Shown here in pieces: positions 29,067 through 36,390 of a stretch of DNA of 36,390 bases. How positions within the stretch are numbered: the stretch's first letter is position 1; each line of letters begins with the position of its first letter. Source of the DNA: Hoylesella shahii DSM 15611 = JCM 12083 (GTDB lineage: Bacteria; Bacteroidota; Bacteroidia; Bacteroidales; Bacteroidaceae). Position numbers and translations under genes: made by a program. Location of the stretch: the NCBI RefSeq assembly GCF_000613445.1, contig NZ_BAIZ01000033.1, forward strand, positions 1 to 36,390, given 5' to 3'. The notes beneath the pieces are model-generated. The model was not told the origin of the DNA. It did no database searches and was given only the letters and a program-made list of their open reading frames with translations.

Positions 29067-29270
29067 ATCGCTGCAAGTTATGTAAATGAACCTATTGTGT
29101 AATGAAAATGAACGTTTATTAGCTGTATGGAGTTTTAAAATCGGGTGTTCAAGCATGCGTTAGGCATTGCTGCCAGTGTTTATGTGCAGTGTTGTTATCC
29201 CGAAATATCGTTCTATTTGTTTGTTGGGTGTTGCCCGTTTGGTTTTATTGTTGCCTGGCGTGTAACGTCA

Positions 29271-29348
29271 AAAGGAGTTCGGCCAGACGTGTTGCATAGC
29301 CAAGCCGTGTTTCCAAGGCCTCGGTTGTCTATCTGACAGAACTCCTTT
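29271..29348. repeat. Long inverted repeat in the leader between the transglycosylase gene and rel
   Basis: AAAGGAGTTC (29271-29280) pairs perfectly with GAACTCCTTT (29339-29348). Inside, CAGA (29284-29287) can pair with TCTG (29332-29335), and CGGC/GCCG-type pairing is possible in the 58-nt interior. On the minus strand four T follow the stem. It could be a terminator/attenuator or a small structured RNA element ahead of rel. Confidence 0.6.
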
Positions 29349-29387
29349 CATGTGCTAATCCTTAGTGATAAAGGACGTTGTATGCCT

Positions 29388-30743
29388 TTATTTCACTTTT
29401 AGTTTCTTTCCTGCTCTGATGCTCGAACCACTGATTTTGTTCAGCTTTTTAAGCTTCTGCACGGTGGTGTGGTTGCGTTTTGCAATTTCAGAGAGTGTAT
29501 CTCCGTCTTTAATCATAATGCTCTTTCCACCTGCGCTATTGCGTTCGCGTCGTTCGCGTTTGCGTCTTTCTTTTTTCGATTCGTGTCTTCTGCTTGAACT
29601 TCTGCTTGAACTTCTCGAAGAAGAATAAGAAACAGGAGCTTCGGCCACCTCAACTTCTCTTCTCTTAGTGGGTAAGTCTTCGCTGCTGTATGCAAATATC
29701 TCTTCTTGTTTGTCGATAAACTTGTTTACCATGCTAGCGGGCAATCGAAGCGATGCAGGTGCAGAAGCGCCACACACAATATCTTTACGGTATTGAGGAT
29801 TGAGTGCCTTTATTTCGGCAACATCTATGCCTAGCACGCCAGCCACTTGGTTAAAGTGTATGTCGTGATTAACAACCACAGTATCGGTCTTTATCGGTAG
29901 AGTAGCCGTCATGGGGCAGATATTGTGTTCGCAATAATAGTTCATGATGTAGTTGGCTGCGATAAATGCCGGCACATATCCTCTTGTTTCTTGTGGCAAG
30001 TAAGGATAAATCTTCCAATAATCCTTTTCGCCTTTAGCTCTATGTATCGCTTTATTGATGTTATCAGGACCAGCGTTGTAGGCTGCAATAACCAAATTCC
30101 AGTCGCCGAAGATGCGATAGAGGTCGCTAAGATAATGAGCGGCGGCGTAAGACGACTTTGCGATGTCGCTACGCTCATCGATTAGCGAGTTTACTGTTAG
30201 ACCGTAGTGTTTTCCAGTGGCCAACATAAACTGCCAAAGACCAGTTGCGCCAACTCTTGACACGGCTCTAGGATTAAGCGCCGACTCGATAACGGGGAGG
30301 TATTTCAGTTCTAGGGGCAATCCGTAAGCCTCAAGAGCTTCTTCGAAGATGGGCATGTAGAAGTTGCTAGCCCCCACAACATAGCTCACCGAGCGACGAA
30401 GTTTGCCACTATAGCGGTCGATAAACTTCTGTACAACTTCGTTATAAGGCATTTCGATAACCGATGGTATTCTACTAAGCCTGTCGATATACACCTCTTT
30501 GGGGAAAGTGGGATTCACGTTAGGCATGTTACAATCGGTTGCAGGCCTGAGATATTTCTCCGCATTGTATTGTTTGAGCAGACTATCAAGTTCGTAGGTC
30601 ATGCCCTCTGGCAAGTCTATCACTTCGTTTTTGCCGTTTGCTGTAGTCACGGTGATTTCCTTATCGTCTTTGTTTTGCTGTGCGAATGCGGTTGTTGCAC
30701 AGCCCAACATCACGGTGATTAGCAGAAAGTTAACTCTTTTCAT
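29388..30743 (-). CDS. Lytic transglycosylase with C-terminal LysM (MltD type)
   Basis: The enzyme cleaves peptidoglycan strands in the periplasm. A signal peptide is present (MKRVNFLLITVMLGCATTAFA); a lipoprotein cut at the Cys is possible but the lipobox is poor. The SLT domain has the catalytic Glu in PVIESALNPRAVSRVGATGLWQFM (about residue 153), followed by VIAAYNAGPDNINKAI. A low-complexity Ser/Arg/Lys linker (SSSRSSSRSSSRRHESKKERR) leads to one LysM repeat (MIKDGDTLSEIAKRNHTTVQKLKKLNKI). The start at 30743 is taken as the second Met, which begins the signal peptide; 30755 is also possible. The gene lies downstream of DUF5683 in the conserved par cluster. Confidence 0.9.
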   Translation of the reverse strand: MKRVNFLLITVMLGCATTAFAQQNKDDKEITVTTANGKNEVIDLPEGMTYELDSLLKQYNAEKYLRPATDCNMPNVNPTFPKEVYIDRLSRIPSVIEMPYNEVVQKFIDRYSGKLRRSVSYVVGASNFYMPIFEEALEAYGLPLELKYLPVIESALNPRAVSRVGATGLWQFMLATGKHYGLTVNSLIDERSDIAKSSYAAAHYLSDLYRIFGDWNLVIAAYNAGPDNINKAIHRAKGEKDYWKIYPYLPQETRGYVPAFIAANYIMNYYCEHNICPMTATLPIKTDTVVVNHDIHFNQVAGVLGIDVAEIKALNPQYRKDIVCGASAPASLRLPASMVNKFIDKQEEIFAYSSEDLPTKRREVEVAEAPVSYSSSRSSSRSSSRRHESKKERRKRERRERNSAGGKSIMIKDGDTLSEIAKRNHTTVQKLKKLNKISGSSIRAGKKLKVK

Positions 30744-30803
30744 GCTGTATTTCATTGTTCTTATTGTTCAATACTATAGGTGCTTATGTGCGATTGTTGT
30801 GTA

Positions 30804-31538
30804 TCAGAATGTGAGACTGCAGTGCAAGCCAATGGCCGAAGGTTTAAATGCCATGCCCGTTGCAGGGCTATTCATTACGGCAGGCTCAACTCGAAGCGAC
30901 AAATCATCAGATATATCGAATTCGGATAGTGATGCATCTACATAAGCATCAACGATAGAGAGGGCATAAACGCCTAACAAGCAGAAGAAACTAAGGTCGC
31001 GCCAACGGCGGTATTTGTCTTTTCTGCTTTTAAAGATGTTTTGGTATTGCGTTTTGTTCTCATCGGTAATTCTTGTGCCCAAGTGCAAAAACTGGTTGTA
31101 GCTTTGTGTTGTTGGGTCGGTGTCCATGATGTCTTGGTAGGCTTTTGAGTAGTCGCGAAACATCATATTGTTCCATTGCATGGCGTAGACACAACCCACA
31201 AAACCACCATATACCAATGGTAGTTTCCAGTATTTGCGGTTATATATTTGTCCTGCTCCAGGCAGAACGATGGCCAGCCACATAGCCCGTTTGGGATTTG
31301 GGCGCCATGCATTCCAGTCTATTTTTTCCTTATGCTTCTGTGTTTTTGGCACGAGCATGGTGTTGAGGCTGTCTTGTTGGTATGCGGTCTGGTTGTTGTA
31401 AAGTGTTGTTGTGAGCGTGTCGCCCTGTTCTTGGGCATTCTTTGGGCCATCGAAGTGTCCTTGTGCCATGGATGCAATGCAGCCAAAGGGCGACAACAAG
31501 GTCATCGTCAATAACAATTTACAAATCTTCACGCTCAT
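30804..31538 (-). CDS. DUF5683-domain envelope protein
   Basis: A signal peptide-like N-terminus (MSVKICKLLLTMTLLSPFGCIASMA) precedes a hydrophilic stretch. The conserved core follows: RPNPKRAMWLAIVLPGAGQIYNRKYWKLPLVYGGFVGCVYAMQWNN, then SFFCLLGVYALSIVDAYVDASLSEFD. Two or three membrane segments are visible. The 'PGAGQIYNRKYWK' motif is typical of DUF5683, which is normally encoded right after parB in Bacteroidales. The role is unknown, and conserved neighbours suggest a link to envelope growth. It is 17 bp after the parB stop, so almost certainly co-transcribed. Confidence 0.85.
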   Translation of the reverse strand: MSVKICKLLLTMTLLSPFGCIASMAQGHFDGPKNAQEQGDTLTTTLYNNQTAYQQDSLNTMLVPKTQKHKEKIDWNAWRPNPKRAMWLAIVLPGAGQIYNRKYWKLPLVYGGFVGCVYAMQWNNMMFRDYSKAYQDIMDTDPTTQSYNQFLHLGTRITDENKTQYQNIFKSRKDKYRRWRDLSFFCLLGVYALSIVDAYVDASLSEFDISDDLSLRVEPAVMNSPATGMAFKPSAIGLHCSLTF

Positions 31539-31554
31539 TTTATCAACTTTATGT

Positions 31555-32448
31555 TTATTCTTCTTTCAGTTTGTCGAACGTGGCCATGATACGTGCCAGT
31601 TCTTCTTCGTTGGCAAAGGGGATGCTAATCTTACCCTTACCTTTAGGCGAACAGGTCATTTGCACCTTGGTATCAAGAAAGTCGCAAAGCCTTTGTCTAA
31701 TCCTAGTTATCTCTTCAGACATAGGTGTTTTTGTGACAATAATTTTCTTTCCGCTCTGAATGTCTTCGCCATTTTTCAGTTTTTGGGCCAGTTCTTCCAC
31801 TTTTCTCACCGAGTAGCCGTGTTTTTGTATTTCGCGGAAGAGTTTAATTTGCAGCGACGGACTGTCTATGGCTAGCAGTGCGCGTGCATGTCCCATGTCT
31901 ATTTCTTTTTTTTGCAGAGCCATTTGCACTTGTGCCGGAAGTTTAAGTAGGCGCAAATAGTTGGTGATGGCTGTGCGGCTTTTTCCCACTCTCTCAGAAA
32001 CGCGTTCTTGCGTCATACCCTCTGCAGAAAGCAGATGTTCGTAAGCCAAAGCAATTTCGATGGCATTAAGGTCTTCGCGCTGGATGTTTTCCACCAGTGC
32101 CAGTTCCATAATGCTTTCGTCTTTGATGGTTCGGATGTAGGCAGGTATAGCTTGCAGTCCAGCCAATTGAGATGCCCGCCAACGTCTTTCGCCGGCAATG
32201 ATTTGGAATTTGTTTTCCGCAACCTGTCGCAGGGTAATGGGTTGGATGATACCAATTTCGTTAATGCTATTGGCAAGTTCTTGTAAAGCCTCCTCGTCAA
32301 ACTCTCTTCGAGGCTGATTGGGGTTAGCCTCAATCTGCTCAAGTGGAATTTCGTTGATGGTGGAGCTACCTTGTGGGCGCACGCTTTCGGTTGAAATCAG
32401 TGCGTCGAGCCCTCTGCCTAAGGCGTTAAATTTCTTATGTACTGCCAT
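31555..32448 (-). CDS. parB: Chromosome partitioning protein ParB
   Basis: ParB is a CTP-dependent clamp that loads at parS and acts with ParA in origin segregation. The 297-aa product has the N-terminal ParA-contact region (FNALGRGLDALIS), the CTP-binding fold with GERRWRA at 86-92, NIQREDLNAIEIA, and a helix-turn-helix (MTQERVSERVGKSRTAITNYLRLLKL). A C-terminal dimerisation region follows. The frame is intact. It lies downstream of parA but separated by a 325-bp gap that seems to hold remnants of another gene. Confidence 0.95.
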   Translation of the reverse strand: MAVHKKFNALGRGLDALISTESVRPQGSSTINEIPLEQIEANPNQPRREFDEEALQELANSINEIGIIQPITLRQVAENKFQIIAGERRWRASQLAGLQAIPAYIRTIKDESIMELALVENIQREDLNAIEIALAYEHLLSAEGMTQERVSERVGKSRTAITNYLRLLKLPAQVQMALQKKEIDMGHARALLAIDSPSLQIKLFREIQKHGYSVRKVEELAQKLKNGEDIQSGKKIIVTKTPMSEEITRIRQRLCDFLDTKVQMTCSPKGKGKISIPFANEEELARIMATFDKLKEE

Positions 32449-32497
32449 TTAGAAATATTCGTTTATGATTGACATATAGACAAGTCGGCGATGTTTT

Positions 32498-32773
32498 TTA
32501 CTTGCTAAGCGCCTCGGTTTTAGGCTTCTCGTCGAGCTTGTAGTCCATGTCTTGATAGTTGTAGGCAAGGCGTTTTCCCCATTTTCCAAGTTTTGCAAGG
32601 ATGCTGTGGGAAACGCCTTGTCGTTGTTTTTACTTTTTGTGGCACACGTGGTAAGTCTTTGCGCTTTGGTTTTATTTACCACGTTAGGCTTCTTCGGCCC
32701 TTTAGCCTGCTTTTATCGTAGCTGGCTATAGGTTGTTGTGTCACAGCGTTGGGCCGTTTGTGCAAAAGGCGTT
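32498..32773 (-). pseudogene. Possible small frameshifted gene between parA and parB
   Basis: The gap has no intact gene, but protein-like pieces occur in successive minus-strand frames. They are KQAKGPKKPNVVNKTKAQRL (about 32650-32715), then, in another frame, HSILAKLGKWGKRLAYNYQD (about 32550-32610), with the same frame running on to a clean stop at 32498-32500. The pieces read like one Lys-rich small protein broken by at least one lost base, as in neighbouring genes. The start is not clear. It could instead be non-coding spacer. Confidence 0.3.
32566..32620. repeat. Inverted repeat in the parA-parB gap
   Basis: CAAGGCGTTTTCCC (32566-32579) pairs with GGGAAACGCCTTG (32608-32620), a 13-bp stem with one bulged base and a 28-nt loop. 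It has no T-run. It overlaps the possible broken small gene. Confidence 0.6.
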
Positions 32774-33538
32774 TTAGTTGCCTTTCTCCACAATTTCCTT
32801 TGCCAAAGCCAAATGGTTTTTACTACCTGTCGACTCAGCGTCGTAAAGAATAACGGGTAAGCCATGGCTTGGGCTTTCGCTCAGTTTAACGTTGCGTTGA
32901 ATCACCGTTTTGAATACAAGCTCCTGGAAATGGCGCTTCACTTCGTCGTAGATTTGGTTGGCCAAACGCAGACGGCTGTCGTACATTGTGAGCAAGAAAC
33001 CTTCAATTTCCAGCTTTGTGTTAAGCTTGCTCTTAATGATTTTGATGGTGCTGAGCAACTTGCTGATACCTTCAAGCGCGAAATATTCGCACTGCACGGG
33101 GATGATAACCGAATCGGCCGCAGTGAGGGCGTTAACGGTAATAAGTCCCAACGAAGGCGAACAGTCAATGAGTATGTAGTCATAGTCTCCCTTGATGCCG
33201 TCGAGCAGTGTTTTAAATGCGCGTTCACGGTTTTCGATGTTGAGCAGTTCTATCTCTGCACCTACAAGGTTGATATGGCTAGGGATGATGTCCAGACCGT
33301 CGATGTCTGTAGTGTAGATGGCGTCGCGTACGTCAGCATGGTCTATGATGCATTCGTAAAGCGAGCATTCCACATCATTCAAGTCCACTCCAAGACCACT
33401 TGAAGAGTTTGCTTGTGGGTCGGCGTCTACCACCAACACGCTTTTTTCTAATGTAGCCAATGAAGCAGCAAGGTTAATTGTGGTGGTTGTCTTCCCCACA
33501 CCGCCCTTTTGATTGGCTAATGCAATAATTTTTCCCAT
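32774..33538 (-). CDS. parA: Chromosome partitioning ATPase ParA/Soj
   Basis: This deviant Walker ATPase drives ParB-parS segregation on the nucleoid. The start at 33538 (MGKIIALANQKGGVGKTTTT) puts the deviant Walker A box KGGVGKTT at residues 10-17, as is normal, and gives 254 aa; the open frame extends to 33685 but the extra residues are not family-like. DADPQANSSSGLG, the Walker B-like DYILIDCSPSLG and the PVQCEYFALEGISKL segment are all present. The frame is intact. A TAnnTTTG box lies 34 bp upstream. It is the first gene of the parA-parB-DUF5683-transglycosylase-rel series. Confidence 0.96.
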   Translation of the reverse strand: MGKIIALANQKGGVGKTTTTINLAASLATLEKSVLVVDADPQANSSSGLGVDLNDVECSLYECIIDHADVRDAIYTTDIDGLDIIPSHINLVGAEIELLNIENRERAFKTLLDGIKGDYDYILIDCSPSLGLITVNALTAADSVIIPVQCEYFALEGISKLLSTIKIIKSKLNTKLEIEGFLLTMYDSRLRLANQIYDEVKRHFQELVFKTVIQRNVKLSESPSHGLPVILYDAESTGSKNHLALAKEIVEKGN

Positions 33539-33571
33539 AACCTTTTTTTCCTGGTTGTTTTTAATAGAATG

Positions 33572-33579
33572 CAAAGATA
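33572..33579 (-). promoter_or_regulatory. -7 box for parA operon
   Basis: The minus strand reads TATCTTTG, a full TAnnTTTG match, 34 bp upstream of the parA start. No clear -33 TTG. Confidence 0.6.
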
Positions 33580-33620
33580 CATATTTTAGACGAAATAGCA
33601 CTATATTAAAGCTTTTTTCG

Positions 33621-33628
33621 TACTTTTG
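33621..33628 (+). promoter_or_regulatory. Possible -7 box for surE
   Basis: TACTTTTG matches TAnnTTTG on the plus strand, 212 bp upstream of the surE ATG. If used, surE has a long leader. The rest of 33629-33840 holds no gene. Confidence 0.4.
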
Positions 33629-33840
33629 CATGTAAATATTTAGGCTTTGCCAATGTTGTGAACACGATTTGTAAATACATTTCAACGTGTTGTTTACGGT
33701 TGCCTGTTAGTTTTTTAGAAAAGGTTAACACATTGGTTCTTAGGCTCTGTAGGCGATGTCTGCTATCACACTTTTGCTTGTAAAAAGGGCTTTTTGCTGG
33801 GGTCTGAATAATAATTTGGGAAATAAAAAGAAGGTGAAAG

Positions 33841-34644
33841 ATGGAAGTAAAGAAACCGCTTATATTAGTATCTAACGATGATGGCTATCATGCAAAAGGA
33901 CTTCGTTCGTTGGTGGGTATGCTCACCGATTTTGCCGAGGTTGTGGTTTGCGCTCCCGATGCTGGTCGTTCTGGTTTTGCTGGCGCCTTTTCGGTGGCAA
34001 AACCCTTGCAGATAAAAAGGCGAAAAGATGTGGCGGGCGCCACGGTATGGTCGAGTAACGGCACGCCTGTTGACTGTGTGAAACTTGCTTTTAGCGAGTT
34101 TTTCGCTCAACGCCAACCTGATATTATTCTTTCGGGTATTAATCATGGCGACAATGCTGCCGTTAACGTGCACTATTCGGGTACAATGGGAGTGGTTATT
34201 GAAGGTTGTTTGAAGGGTGTGCCATCGGTGGGTTTCTCGCTTGCCGACCCCAATGAAGATGCCGATTTCGAACCTTTGCGCCCTTATGTGCGTGGCATTG
34301 TAAAGCGCGTGTTAGCCGAGGGCTTGCCCAAAGAAGTGTGCCTCAATGTTAATTTTCCACGCACACAATCTTTCAAAGGGATTAAGATGTGCCGAATGAA
34401 TAGGGGAACATGGGTGAACGAATGCGAGAAGCGAACTCATCCGCATGGTTACAACTATTTTTGGATGGCTGGATATTTTCAAAGTGATGAGCCTCAAGCG
34501 ACTGATACTGACTACTGGGCTTTGAAAAATGATTATGTGGCCATTGTTCCCACACGTGTTGACGTTACTTGTTACGACTCGTTGCAACGTATGAAGACGT
34601 GGGAAAACGACGACTTTTTAGTAGAAAAAGAAATACAGGGATAG
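33841..34644 (+). CDS. surE: 5'-nucleotidase SurE
   Basis: SurE dephosphorylates 5'- and 3'-nucleoside monophosphates with a divalent metal and is often linked to stationary-phase survival. The N-terminal metal site SNDDG is at residues 11-15. VVVCAPDAGRSGFAGAFS, SNGTPVDCVKLAF and the metal loop SGINHGDNAAVNVHYSGTMGVVIEG are all present. Its 267-aa length is normal. The frame is intact and the start ATGGAAGTAAAG is preceded by AAGAAGGTG. It lies upstream of lpxB. Confidence 0.96.
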   Translation: MEVKKPLILVSNDDGYHAKGLRSLVGMLTDFAEVVVCAPDAGRSGFAGAFSVAKPLQIKRRKDVAGATVWSSNGTPVDCVKLAFSEFFAQRQPDIILSGINHGDNAAVNVHYSGTMGVVIEGCLKGVPSVGFSLADPNEDADFEPLRPYVRGIVKRVLAEGLPKEVCLNVNFPRTQSFKGIKMCRMNRGTWVNECEKRTHPHGYNYFWMAGYFQSDEPQATDTDYWALKNDYVAIVPTRVDVTCYDSLQRMKTWENDDFLVEKEIQG

Positions 34645-34685
34645 TCTTTGTATCGTGGATGGTAAATAATAGAGTGGAGTGGGTT

Positions 34686-34739
34686 AAGACGTAAGTGAAA
34701 TAGCGACTATATACTACACTCCCGTTCGCTACTCGTCTT
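34686..34739. other. Interrupted hairpin between surE and lpxB
   Basis: AAGACG (34686-34691) pairs with CGTCTT (34734-34739), and AGCGA (34702-34706) pairs with TCGCT (34726-34730). No T-run follows directly. It may be a leader element of lpxB or a weak terminator of surE. Confidence 0.35.
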
Positions 34740-34867
34740 GTCTTGTTGGGTTGCGATTACCGCTCTTAACTGTCAACGGTTGACCACTCTTTTAATCCTT
34801 GTAGGTTATTAGTCTATTCGATTTTATTGCAGTTAATGGGTAGCTTGTCAACTATATTTAAAATTCT

Positions 34868-36042
34868 ATGCGTTATTATCTCATCGTGGGAGAGGCCTCA
34901 GGCGACCTCCATGCCTCGCATCTTATGCGTTCGTTGCAGGCAATAGACCAATCAGCAGATTTTCGTTTCTTTGGTGGCGACCTTATGACTGCCGTAGGCG
35001 GAACGCGCGTAAAGCACTTTAAAGAAATGGCATACATGGGATTTATCCCTGTGTTGCTGCATCTAAGAACCATCTTTCGCAATATGTCTTTCTGCAAAAA
35101 AGACATTGTGGAGTGGGCACCCGATGTGGTAATACTGGTGGATTATCCTGGGTTTAACCTCAATATTGCTAAGTTTCTGAAGCAGAACACCACGATACCC
35201 GTGTATTATTACATATCGCCGAAGATTTGGGCGTGGAAAGAATATCGCATCAAAAACATCAAGCGTGATGTTGATGAGCTGTTTTCTATTTTACCTTTCG
35301 AGGTGAATTTTTTTGAGCAAAAACATCACTACCCCATACACTACGTGGGAAACCCAACGGCCGACGAAGTGCGTAATTTTCTTTCCACTTATCATGAAGG
35401 TTCGAACAGTGTTGCCAAACCCACAATTTGCCTACAGATAGGCCCATATTGGCCTTGCTAGCAGGCAGCAGAACGCAAGAAATTAAAGACAATTTGCCTG
35501 CAATGATGCAGGTGGCTGCACGCTTTCCGCAGTATCAAGTAGTGTTGGCGGGTGCGCCTTCTATTGCCGATGAGTATTACCAGCGGTTTATTGACGGAAC
35601 GCAAGTGCGTTTAGTGAAAAATAAAACCTATCCGCTTTTGGCTCATTCCACTGCTGCATTGGTTACTAGTGGTACAGCAACGCTCGAGACGGCTTTGTTT
35701 AATGTGCCTCAGGTGGTGTGTTATAAAACTCCTGTTCCTCGCCTTATTCGCTTTGCTTTCAACCATATTATAAAGGTTAATTATATCTCGCTCGTTAATC
35801 TTATTATGGATAGAGAGGTGGTTAGTGAGCTGTTTGCCGACCGTTTTACTGTAGACAATATTTCTAATTGCTTACAAGCACTCTTGCCTGGGGGCGAGTT
35901 GCGTCAACAGATGCTTGATAATTATGCCCAACTTCGTCATATCTTGGGTAGCGATGTGGCGTCTGATAATGCCGCAAAGATGATGGTTGGCTTGCTTAAG
36001 AAATCTGAAACGGGTGATAAAAACGTTACTGCACTCAACTAA
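34868..36042 (+). CDS. lpxB: Lipid-A-disaccharide synthase (one frameshift)
   Basis: LpxB joins UDP-2,3-diacylglucosamine and lipid X to form the lipid A disaccharide at the inner-membrane surface. The N-terminus MRYYLIVGEASGDLHASHLM carries the GEASGD motif. DVVILVDYPGFNLNIAKFLK, YYISPKIWAWKEYRIKNIKR, VGNPTADEV, LALLAGSRTQEIKDNLP and LVTSGTATLETALFNVPQVVCYK all match the family. The repaired length is about 391 aa. The frame breaks near 35397-35403 (GAAGGTTCG); homologue-like sequence FEQCCQTHNLPTDRPILALL resumes in the next frame. Restoring one base, e.g. GAAGGCTTCG, joins them. The gene is normally essential, so the lesion is suspect. Confidence 0.92.
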
Positions 36043-36390
36043 ATCACTTTGTTTGGCGTAAGTGTTGGGGGGATGTAGGAGTGGTAAGGCTAATATCAAC
36101 TTGTTGTTTTCTTACTTTTACTTCATGCCAAGTGTTCTTACATCTGCAAAAGCACCCTTTTTAGTGTGTTGTTGCTTGCATCTTTGCCTTTGCCAGTTAG
36201 CAGTAGGTTTTGTTTGTTGTATTTAACTCAAATCGCTTATTAGACCACAATGTTTCTAGAATTCTTGTTTGGATGTTGTTTCCTGACATCTTTTATTTTC
36301 AGGTCTGCATCTTGCTTGTCTTTGAAATTTGACGTAGCCCGCTATGCCTGCGTTACAAATATAGGCAATCTGCTCGACAATAAAACAAAA
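36043..36390. other. Intergenic after lpxB
   Basis: No gene is seen in this last 348 bp. It is A/T-rich and has one minus-strand promoter box (36356-36363) near the window edge. Short minus-strand frames of about 30 codons are not convincing. Confidence 0.4.
36356..36363 (-). promoter_or_regulatory. Possible minus-strand -7 box
   Basis: The minus strand reads TATATTTG, a full TAnnTTTG match, with a possible TTG 22 bp upstream at 36386-36388. No recognisable gene follows it on the minus strand inside the window. Confidence 0.35.

Noticed and set aside
32640..32656. CACGTG-centred sequence near parA/parB as a possible parS site.
   Set aside because: Only the 6-bp core agrees with the usual parS palindrome; the flanks do not match. 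The CACGTG at 24130 also matches on one side only.

Overview
The window looks like chromosomal DNA of a Bacteroidales bacterium, most likely Prevotella. Three things point there: recurrent TAnnTTTG -7 promoter boxes (several with TTG about 20 bp upstream), a PCMD/calycin-like secreted protein and an OMP beta-barrel protein typical of the phylum, and the gene order parA-parB-DUF5683-LysM transglycosylase-rel. The species is not proven. No rRNA, tRNA, CRISPR array or intact insertion sequence was seen.

Layout. 1-1.0 kb: the 3' end of an unknown gene (frameshifted) and a small secreted protein on the minus strand. 1.3-7.2 kb: a minus-strand housekeeping block, dxs > trkA > trkH > manA (isoprenoid precursor synthesis, K+ uptake, mannose-6-P isomerase). 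7.5-15.8 kb: plus-strand genes for an outer-membrane beta-barrel protein, an endonuclease/exonuclease/phosphatase-family protein, a uracil-DNA-glycosylase-like protein, uridine kinase, a small secreted coiled-coil protein and DNA primase. 15.8-17.2 kb: non-coding DNA with a 22-bp tandem repeat. 17.2-20.0 kb: a secreted CE2-type esterase and a PCMD/calycin-like protein (minus). 20.1-22.0 kb: a membrane metallophosphoesterase and a SprT-like protein (plus). 22.0-23.5 kb: cardiolipin synthase (minus). 23.9-26.35 kb: a gene-poor stretch that appears to encode two consecutive large structured non-coding RNAs (about 0.75 and 1.36 kb), each with a promoter box upstream and an intrinsic terminator at the end. 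26.8-33.5 kb: minus-strand parA > parB > DUF5683 > LysM lytic transglycosylase > rel. 33.8-36.0 kb: surE and lpxB (plus).

Two things stand out. First, the pair of large RNA candidates at 24.1-26.35 kb, preceded by a possible 32-residue membrane peptide, is the best candidate for an undescribed system. Second, about a dozen frameshifts interrupt otherwise well-conserved genes, including the normally essential dnaG (twice) and lpxB. Nearly all can be repaired by restoring one lost base. The best-constrained repairs restore a G or C in an AGGC context, which suggests a systematic sequence error more than real gene decay. Each such gene is annotated below over its full repaired span, with the lesion position given.
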